Source: Pseudomonadota bacterium (GTDB taxonomy: Bacteria; Pseudomonadota; Gammaproteobacteria; UBA11654). Taken from it: a DNA stretch of 29,863 nt. Below, piece after piece: positions 24,473 to 29,863 of the stretch (positions are counted from its first letter, which is position 1; every line of letters begins with the position of its first letter). The notes below the pieces were generated by a model, which saw only the letters and a list, made by a program, of their open reading frames with translations, made no database searches and had not been told where the DNA came from. The stretch is taken from contig JAPOHS010000007.1 of assembly GCA_029979325.1 (NCBI GenBank), positions 1 to 29,863 of the forward strand, in the 5' to 3' direction. The translations under genes and the position numbers were made by a program.

Positions 24473-25457
24473 GCTTGTTCTGTTCTATTTTCATAAACGC
24501 TTTGTCTGCCCGATAACTGGATCGAATCAAAGGTCCGGCCACAACTTCGTCGATGCCGATATCCTTACCTATCTTTGAGTATTCTGTAAACTCATCTGGA
24601 TGGATGTACTTTTTAACAGGCAAATGATTTTTGGTTGGTCGCAAGTATTGACCAAGTGTCAAAATTTTCACGCCATTCTCATGCAAATCACTCATAGTTT
24701 TGATGACCTCATCTCTTTCCTCGCCAAGGCCAAGCATCATCCCGCTCTTGCTTAAAAAGCCCTTGTCACTCGCGTGACGCAGCATTCTGAGAGTTTGATC
24801 GTATCCAGCCCTAGGGTCTCTCACTGCATGAGTCAGTCGTTTAACCGTTTCAATGTTTTGCGAAAAAACATCCAAACCGCTTTCTAGAAGCGTATCAAGA
24901 TGATCCAGATTGCCTCTGAAATCCGGAGACAAGACTTCTATAACAACATTTGGTGAAATCTTCTTTGATGAAGCAACGCATCGAGCGATATGAGCCGATC
25001 CGCCATCAATCAAATCATCTCTGTCTACGGAAGTTAACACAACATAATTAAGAGACATAAAGGCGATTGTTTCTGCAATTTTCTTTGGCTCTTCTTGATC
25101 AAGCCAGCCTTTTGGATTGCCTGTATCCACAGAACAAAATTTACATGCTCTTGTGCAAACATTGCCCATGACCATCAATGTAGCAGTCTTATGATTCCAA
25201 CACTCTCCAATATTGGGACATTTTGATTCTTCGCATACGCTGCTCAGTTTGAGTTCATGTACCTTGCTTTTGAGTGATAAAAAGTTCTCACCAGTGGGAA
25301 TCTTTACTTTAAACCAGTTGGGTTTATTTGGGTTGGTTTGATCTGAATATTCAACGGAAACCTTGATGCCATCTTTAATGGCTTTGATGCCATTTCGGCT
25401 AAGATATTTTTCACCGCTGGCTGTATTCTGTGTTGTATTATTATCCATGATTGACAT
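24465..25457 (-). CDS. lipA: Lipoyl synthase LipA
   Basis: Radical SAM enzyme that inserts two sulfurs into protein-bound octanoyl groups to make lipoate, the cofactor of 2-oxoacid dehydrogenases and the glycine cleavage system. In 330 residues it shows the auxiliary cluster cysteines Cys75, Cys80 and Cys86 (CEESKCPNIGEC), the radical SAM motif CTRACKFC (Cys101, Cys105, Cys108), and the C-terminal serine ligand region RSSYRA. No lipB is in the window. First gene of a five-gene operon, divergent from the DUF192 gene with only 26 nt between start codons. A second in-frame ATG lies at codon 4. Confidence 0.97.
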   Translation of the reverse strand: MSIMDNNTTQNTASGEKYLSRNGIKAIKDGIKVSVEYSDQTNPNKPNWFKVKIPTGENFLSLKSKVHELKLSSVCEESKCPNIGECWNHKTATLMVMGNVCTRACKFCSVDTGNPKGWLDQEEPKKIAETIAFMSLNYVVLTSVDRDDLIDGGSAHIARCVASSKKISPNVVIEVLSPDFRGNLDHLDTLLESGLDVFSQNIETVKRLTHAVRDPRAGYDQTLRMLRHASDKGFLSKSGMMLGLGEERDEVIKTMSDLHENGVKILTLGQYLRPTKNHLPVKKYIHPDEFTEYSKIGKDIGIDEVVAGPLIRSSYRADKAFMKIEQNKHA

Positions 25458-25483
25458 AGATATGAATTATAGTTGACTTTAGT

Positions 25484-26017
25484 ATGCCTGAACATGTCAA
25501 AAAGCAAATGATCATAAGAAAATCATATTTTCATCTTTTTATATTAATGCTCTCTTCATGCTTGTTGTATTCCACATCGGCAATCTCAGAAAAACCAGGG
25601 CATTTGGATGATCTGGTAGGTTGGAGAGAAGGCTCTGTAACCATTCAGATTCAACCAAAGAAATCCATAGAGTTTGAAGTTTTGATCGCTCAATCCAATA
25701 AAGAGAGGAGACAGGGATTGATGCATATTAAGACCATGAAAAACAATGAAGGCATGTTGTTTATTTTTGATCCGGAAAGAAATGTTTCCATGTGGATGAG
25801 AAATACCCCGATGACATTGGATATGATATTCATCAACAAAAAGGGGAGCATTATTAATATTGCAAAAAATACCACGCCTTATTCAACAAGGGGCATCTCT
25901 TCTGGAGGAAGCATTCATTGGGTTCTGGAAATAAATGGTGGTCTATCGGATCGCATGAATATCAAAAATGGCGATCTTGTGAAATTAAATCTTATAGAGG
26001 ACCACGACGAAGAATAG
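25484..26017 (+). CDS. Exported DUF192 family protein
   Basis: The 177-residue protein has a hydrophobic N-terminal export signal (about residues 15-32) and a DUF192 domain (about 55-170), with RRQGLMHIKTMKNNEGMLFIF, MWMRNTPMTLDMIFI and a final hydrophobic strand VLEINGG. Family members are small envelope or secreted beta-rich proteins of unsettled function. LSSC (Cys26) could be a lipobox but is followed by more hydrophobic residues, so an ordinary signal is as likely. A later ATG at 25508 gives a shorter and more normal signal peptide; neither start has a clear ribosome-binding site. Its 3' end overlaps the YugP-like gene by 26 nt. Confidence 0.87.
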   Translation: MPEHVKKQMIIRKSYFHLFILMLSSCLLYSTSAISEKPGHLDDLVGWREGSVTIQIQPKKSIEFEVLIAQSNKERRQGLMHIKTMKNNEGMLFIFDPERNVSMWMRNTPMTLDMIFINKKGSIINIAKNTTPYSTRGISSGGSIHWVLEINGGLSDRMNIKNGDLVKLNLIEDHDEE

Positions 26018-26684
26018 TCCACCATCTGGCAATATTCAGCAGACTCATCAGTGACCCAGCCAAATAAGTCAGTGCAGCTGCCCTGAGAATCTCTTTCGCC
26101 CTATCCGTATCGCCTTCTTTTAAAAAATTACTGCTCTCGAGCATAGGCATGGCTCTAGAAAAACTGGCATCCCATTCTGTTGGAAGCGTGACAAGATGAA
26201 TAATGGAACTCATGCCGAGTGTCAAAAACCCGCCCAAAAACATGATCAAACCCGATTGTGGGACACGCGTAATGAGTGTCACAAATGGTGCTGCCATGAG
26301 GATAAAAGCGCCGACTCTTTGAGCAGGCGCCATGAGTTTTACCAATTTTGTTCTGAGTGAAAGTGGCAAATATTTTGTGGAATCTTGATGCGCATGCCCA
26401 ACTTCATGTGCAGCCACAACAATCGATGTCAGAGAACCAGAGTTCATCTTATCTTCAGTGAGTCGTACGGTTTTTGATATGGGATCATAGTGATCCCCCA
26501 TTTCCGTTGATTCTACCTCAACATCCTTTAAATCAAGGGCATCCAGAAGCTTTCTTGCAAAATCAGAGCCGGTAAATACATACCTGTCTTCAGGATCATG
26601 ATACTTCTTCATTACCCTTTGGACCCAAATTGAAGGAAAAAAAAGGATTAAAAAAATGACCAAAAAAGTGATCAGATAGCCCAC
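25992..26684 (-). CDS. YugP-like membrane zinc metallopeptidase
   Basis: This 230-residue inner-membrane peptidase of the Zn_peptidase_2 family has an N-terminal TM (about residues 3-20), zinc motif HEVGH (His93, Glu94, His97), two hydrophobic helices (about 122-165), and TEWDASFSRAM (Glu170, Asp172) as the probable third-ligand motif. The family resembles HtpX-like enzymes in layout but its substrates are not known. It starts 6 nt after the end of the small exported protein gene. This is the third membrane or periplasmic protease within about 3 kb. Confidence 0.9.
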   Translation of the reverse strand: MGYLITFLVIFLILFFPSIWVQRVMKKYHDPEDRYVFTGSDFARKLLDALDLKDVEVESTEMGDHYDPISKTVRLTEDKMNSGSLTSIVVAAHEVGHAHQDSTKYLPLSLRTKLVKLMAPAQRVGAFILMAAPFVTLITRVPQSGLIMFLGGFLTLGMSSIIHLVTLPTEWDASFSRAMPMLESSNFLKEGDTDRAKEILRAAALTYLAGSLMSLLNIARWWTILRRGPL

Positions 26685-26690
26685 GGATAT

Positions 26691-27260
26691 CTACTCTATT
26701 CTTTTGACTCTCACAGAGGAGTTGAGGCCTTCAACTTTTAGCATATAGGTATCACTCACCCTGCTTCTTTTTATTGTGACTGTGGGATTGTTTATTTTTA
26801 CTCTGAGAACGCCTGCACTGCTTTGTTGCCATACTTGTCCATTCTCAAGTTCAAATTTTGTATAACCATCCCATCCTTTGAACTCACCCAATATTCTTGA
26901 CTGAATGCTGTCTCTTTCATCACGAATAATCAGGCCAAAATTATCATTGGATTTGGATGCTTCAGATGCATCACTTTTTGCGACTGCTTCGTTCTCAGAT
27001 TCATTTTCCTCAGTCTCAGCATCATCTTCTTCGGATCCTCGCCCCAATCTGGATAGCAAGCCGGTTCTTTCTCTGACTGGCTTTGCACTCTGAACTTCAG
27101 GATTATCTGTGATTCTGTCATAGCACTGGAGTCTGATCAGTGAAACCGTGATCTCTGAACATTCTTTCAGCTTCTGTTCTAGGGTTTGAGCAGTCGACTG
27201 AGTTGAAAACACAAGTAGAAAAGACATTAAAAACATGCCAATGATGTTGCGTATTTTCAT
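26691..27260 (-). CDS. Small exported protein of unknown function
   Basis: The 189-residue protein has a clear signal peptide (ends STAQ, about residue 25). The mature start KLKECSEITVSLIRLQCYDRI (Cys33 and Cys46) matches a pattern seen in many uncharacterised proteobacterial exported proteins. A low-complexity acidic linker follows (about 75-107), then a beta-rich C-terminal domain (GEFKGWDGYTKFELENGQVW, then TVTIKRS). The start has a strong ribosome-binding site (GAGGAGA, about 6 nt from the ATG). It is the first gene of a two-gene operon with the YugP-like peptidase, so it might be a partner or substrate of that protease. I do not recognise a function. Confidence 0.88.
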   Translation of the reverse strand: MKIRNIIGMFLMSFLLVFSTQSTAQTLEQKLKECSEITVSLIRLQCYDRITDNPEVQSAKPVRERTGLLSRLGRGSEEDDAETEENESENEAVAKSDASEASKSNDNFGLIIRDERDSIQSRILGEFKGWDGYTKFELENGQVWQQSSAGVLRVKINNPTVTIKRSRVSDTYMLKVEGLNSSVRVKRIE

Positions 27261-27406
27261 GAAATCTCCTCAGAAGCTCTTAGGTATCAATCATACATTC
27301 ACTGATATTGCGTTGAAAGGAAAATGTTTGATCAGAAGCAATATATTTTAATGTCCTCTGGTTTATTTGTTGTTTATATGCAACATATATTAAATTTATA
27401 TAGATA

Positions 27407-27419
27407 TATCAATAATTTA
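27407..27419 (+). promoter_or_regulatory. Candidate IHF-binding site
   Basis: The sequence TATCAATAATTTA matches the IHF consensus WATCAANNNNTTR at every defined position. It lies about 180 nt upstream of the receptor start and about 70 nt upstream of a possible promoter, a plausible place for DNA bending. The region is AT-rich, so chance matches are more likely than in average DNA. Confidence 0.4.
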
Positions 27420-27455
27420 TATCAATACTCATTAATAAAATAAATCAATAATTGC

Positions 27456-27484
27456 TTGCTTAACTTTGTTGAATACCGGAAAAT
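27456..27484 (+). promoter_or_regulatory. Possible sigma-70 promoter of the TonB-dependent receptor gene
   Basis: TTGCTT (27456-27461; 4 of 6 matches) and GAAAAT (27479-27484; 4 of 6 matches) are separated by 17 nt. Transcription would start near 27491 and give a leader of about 95 nt that begins just before the stem-loop at 27498. The match is modest and is supported mainly by its position. Confidence 0.3.
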
Positions 27485-27497
27485 ACAAACATATTTA

Positions 27498-27544
27498 CGT
27501 TTAGGGGGACGTGGCTATCCTTATAGGTGCATTCGCCCTGAACG
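27498..27544 (+). ncRNA. Candidate structured RNA leader of the TonB-dependent receptor
   Basis: CGTTTAGGG (27498-27506) can pair with CCCTGAACG (27536-27544) to form a 9-bp stem including one G-U pair. Inside it, CTAT (27515-27518) can pair with ATAG (27523-27526) around a CCTT loop. No T-run follows, so it is not an intrinsic terminator. I do not recognise a known riboswitch class. A regulatory or RNA-stabilising role is inference. Confidence 0.4.
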
Positions 27545-27585
27545 ATTAATATTTAATTAACTCAACAAAAAAAGAGAGGAACTAA

Positions 27586-29863
27586 ATGAATACTTCTTTA
27601 TTTGAAAGAGCAAAGTATCTATTCATTACTCTGAGTGCAGTTGCTGTGGTTTTTGCCATTCCAACATGGGCTCAAGACGAAGATGAAGACGCTGCTGAGC
27701 TCGGAAAAATCGAAGTCACAGGTTCTCGATTGAATCAAACTGATATTGAAACTGCTCAACCGGTTACAGTTATCACTAGAGAGCAAATCGAGTTATCAGG
27801 CTTCGCAACTGTAGCTGAGGTACTTCAAAACACTCCATACAACTCATTTGGATCATTCAGAGAAACTTCTGGATATGCAAATGGTCAGGCGAGTGTTAAC
27901 GAAATCTCACTCAGAGGCTTAGGGTCTCAAAGAACATTGGTTCTACTGGATGGAAGACGAATTGCTTCAACCGGTGGATCTGGTGGCGCGGCTCAAAACC
28001 TAAACCAAATCCCATCTGCAATCATCGATCGAATCGAGATTTTGCGTGATGGTGCATCTGCGGTTTACGGTTCTGACGCAATCGCTGGTGTTGTAAACAT
28101 CATCACTCGTAAAGACTTTGATGGTATGGATATTTCTGTAACATCGGGTTCTACTGAAGTTGGTGGCGGTGATTACACTAGAGCGAACATCACTGGTGGT
28201 GTTTCTAACTCAAAAGGAAACATCTACTATACGTTCCAACACTACGATAGAAGACCTCAATACTATAACGAAATTCCATATGCGAGCCATGCAAGTAACT
28301 ATGATTACTTCAGCTCGTTTGGTTACCCAGGTGCTGCGATCACAGGTCTTGGTATTATTGTGGATCCAAGATGTCCTGAAGCGAACGTAGGTTCAAGCAG
28401 AGACAACGGATCAAACACGAATTCTACTTTCCCGAATTCATATTACTGGGCTGGTCCTGGTCTTGAGACTGGGCTAGGTCGATGCGGTTATGACTTCGCA
28501 CAAGACATCATGTCGATTCCAAGAGCTAAGCGTAATGCTTTCCTCATGAAATCTTCATATGATCTTTCGCCTGATGTAACTATGAACACAGTGGTTATGT
28601 TCTCGCAACTTGAAGGTGATTCAAGATTTGCTGGAACTCCAATCACGGCTCCATTCCCAGTTATTCCATCTGGTAGTCCAAATCACCCAATGATTGCATA
28701 TGGGTTTGATTGTACACCTGACGGACCTCAATCTGGTTGTGGTGACGCAATTCTATTACTAAGATCTGTGCCTAACGGATATCGTGACAACACTGTTACT
28801 GAAAACATCACTGATGTAAGAGTCGGTTTTGAAGGTGTTGCGGATATGATGGGCGGCATGGAGTGGGAACTCAATGTTCAGTCAACTATCAATGATATTG
28901 ACAACCAAACCATTAACTTGGTGAACAAAGAGCTTCTTCAAGCAGGTCTTGATGCAGGTACTGTTGACCCTTGGGGTATCAACAGCACTTTAGATGAAGT
29001 TGCAGTTCAAATGAAAGCATTTAACCATACTGGTCTTTACCAAGCTGATCTTAAAACGACCATGGCAGACTTAATTGTTAAGTTTGATGTGGGTGAGTTA
29101 GCAGGCGGAGCCATTGGTATGGTCTTGGGTGCTGAATACTCGCATTCATCATTCGATCAATTGAATGATCCTGAGTCCAATGCATTCATCATCGCCGGTT
29201 CTGCTGGTGGTGACAACATCAATGCTGAAAGACACAGAAAATCAGCGTTTTTCGAGCTTGGACTTCCATTTACAGAGCAGTTTAAAGTCAGCATGGCTGG
29301 TCGTTACGACGAATACAGCACACAAGGTGTTGGCAGTAACTTCTCACCTTCTGTTAACTTCGAATACAGACCAACTAGTTGGGTTCTGTTGAGAGGTACG
29401 TATGGTGAAGGTTTCAGAGCGCCTGCATTTGATGAGTTGTTCGGTAATCGTTCAGAAAGCTTCCCTTCAGGAACTGACTTGGTTGGTTGTGCAAACGGTG
29501 TTGCTGTTTGTACTCCTACTCAGTACAGAGCTTTCTTTGGTGGTAACCCTGACCTAGGTCCAGAGGAGTCTGAGCACTATACTTTTGGTGCTGTGCTTTC
29601 TCCACTGCCTGAGTTAACCGTTCAATTGAACGTTTGGCACACAGAGTTCAGCGGTTTGATTACCACTTCTACTTTGAACAGAGAGTTTCAAGCAGAAGCG
29701 AACGGAGACACAAACTATGTCGTACGTTGTAATCAAAATGCTGGTGACCAATGTGCAACTGGTACTGTAAATTACGTTTCATTAACATCTAATAACTATC
29801 AAGGTGTTGAAATGGAAGGTGTTGACCTTGACATCAACTATGTCATGGATACAGACAACATGG
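27586..29863 (+). CDS. TonB-dependent outer-membrane receptor (3' end outside the window)
   Basis: The reading frame stays open from ATG 27586 to the window end (759 codons), so the C-terminus is missing. A strong ribosome-binding site GAGAGGA sits 5 nt before the ATG. Seen: a signal peptide ending TWAQ (about residue 32), an acidic patch (DEDEDAAE), a TonB-box-like segment (GKIEVTGSRL), a plug domain (about 55-180) with EISLRGLGSQRTLVLLDGRR and LRDGASAVYGSDAIAGVVNI, then beta-barrel strands with long loops. The barrel includes YGEGFRAPAFDELFG and NPDLGPEESEHYTFG, both typical of this family. Such receptors import iron complexes, vitamins, sugars or peptides across the outer membrane with energy from TonB-ExbB-ExbD. 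No substrate-specific neighbour is visible. Confidence 0.95.
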   Translation, partial: MNTSLFERAKYLFITLSAVAVVFAIPTWAQDEDEDAAELGKIEVTGSRLNQTDIETAQPVTVITREQIELSGFATVAEVLQNTPYNSFGSFRETSGYANGQASVNEISLRGLGSQRTLVLLDGRRIASTGGSGGAAQNLNQIPSAIIDRIEILRDGASAVYGSDAIAGVVNIITRKDFDGMDISVTSGSTEVGGGDYTRANITGGVSNSKGNIYYTFQHYDRRPQYYNEIPYASHASNYDYFSSFGYPGAAITGLGIIVDPRCPEANVGSSRDNGSNTNSTFPNSYYWAGPGLETGLGRCGYDFAQDIMSIPRAKRNAFLMKSSYDLSPDVTMNTVVMFSQLEGDSRFAGTPITAPFPVIPSGSPNHPMIAYGFDCTPDGPQSGCGDAILLLRSVPNGYRDNTVTENITDVRVGFEGVADMMGGMEWELNVQSTINDIDNQTINLVNKELLQAGLDAGTVDPWGINSTLDEVAVQMKAFNHTGLYQADLKTTMADLIVKFDVGELAGGAIGMVLGAEYSHSSFDQLNDPESNAFIIAGSAGGDNINAERHRKSAFFELGLPFTEQFKVSMAGRYDEYSTQGVGSNFSPSVNFEYRPTSWVLLRGTYGEGFRAPAFDELFGNRSESFPSGTDLVGCANGVAVCTPTQYRAFFGGNPDLGPEESEHYTFGAVLSPLPELTVQLNVWHTEFSGLITTSTLNREFQAEANGDTNYVVRCNQNAGDQCATGTVNYVSLTSNNYQGVEMEGVDLDINYVMDTDNM

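Larger units (their letters stand above)
27261..27585 (+). other. 325-nt non-coding region upstream of the TonB-dependent receptor
   Basis: I see no convincing gene here. From about 27359 to 27452 it is strongly AT-rich, with three ATCAATA repeats (27408-27414, 27421-27427, 27444-27450). From 27498 to 27544 there is a GC-richer stem-loop, and then an AT-rich stretch runs into the ribosome-binding site. It must hold divergent promoters for the small exported protein and for the receptor. Confidence 0.8.

Noticed and set aside
28160..28390. Alternative frame within the TonB-dependent receptor
   Set aside because: The receptor frame is continuous across this stretch with typical barrel sequence; the alternative frame has no start signal.
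1..29863. Defence island, prophage, integron or CRISPR array
   Set aside because: No nuclease, integrase, transposase, phage structural gene or regular spaced repeat was seen.

Overview
The window looks like chromosomal DNA of a marine-type, aerobic, heterotrophic Gram-negative bacterium, most probably a gammaproteobacterium. The grounds are lipoproteins, a PBP4-type peptidase, MsrPQ, a MacB-like efflux system, a large TonB-dependent receptor and an AT-leaning base composition (roughly 40% GC by eye). The species cannot be fixed from the sequence alone. I recognise 28 protein-coding genes, the first and last cut by the window edges. I see no tRNA, rRNA, CRISPR array, insertion sequence or prophage.

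Layout. 1-3329 (minus) is an ABC efflux operon: membrane-fusion protein, ATPase and two FtsX/MacB-type permeases. 3486-4442 holds a glycine-zipper lipoprotein and msrA, convergent. 4517-5902 is an exported TPR protein with a TonB-type C-terminal domain. 5899-8096 (minus) is a lone TRAP solute-binding lipoprotein followed closely by an MFS permease. 8163-9699 (plus) is msrPQ, a second methionine-sulfoxide repair system. 9692-15815 (minus) is a four-gene run: a GltD-like flavin/iron-sulfur protein, the alpha and beta subunits of a 2-oxoacid:ferredoxin oxidoreductase, then a PBP4-family D-Ala-D-Ala carboxypeptidase. 15976-17313 (minus) is a dihydroorotase. 17365-20962 (plus) is a likely catabolic operon: MFS permease, TauD-like dioxygenase and a Tat-motif amidohydrolase. 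20959-25457 (minus) is a packed five-gene operon: lipA, an M48 metalloprotease, a rhomboid protease, an exported methyltransferase-like protein and a nucleotide pyrophosphatase/phosphodiesterase-family protein. 25484-26017 is a DUF192 protein. 25992-27260 (minus) holds a small exported protein and a YugP-type membrane zinc peptidase. From 27586 to the window end is a TonB-dependent receptor preceded by the only long non-coding stretch (325 nt), which carries a candidate structured RNA leader and an IHF-like site.

Shared themes are envelope upkeep (efflux, PBP4, M48, rhomboid, YugP, lipoproteins), repair of oxidised methionine inside the cell (MsrA) and in the periplasm (MsrPQ), and nutrient uptake and breakdown. 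The genome is compact: all five convergent gene pairs abut or overlap at their stop codons, two of them through the palindrome CTAG, so no intrinsic terminator fits between them. No classical defence, secretion or mobile system is visible. The more unusual points are the GltD-KorA-KorB complex, the TRAP binding protein paired with an MFS permease, the exported methyltransferase-like protein, the non-standard start codons and the leader of the TonB-dependent receptor.
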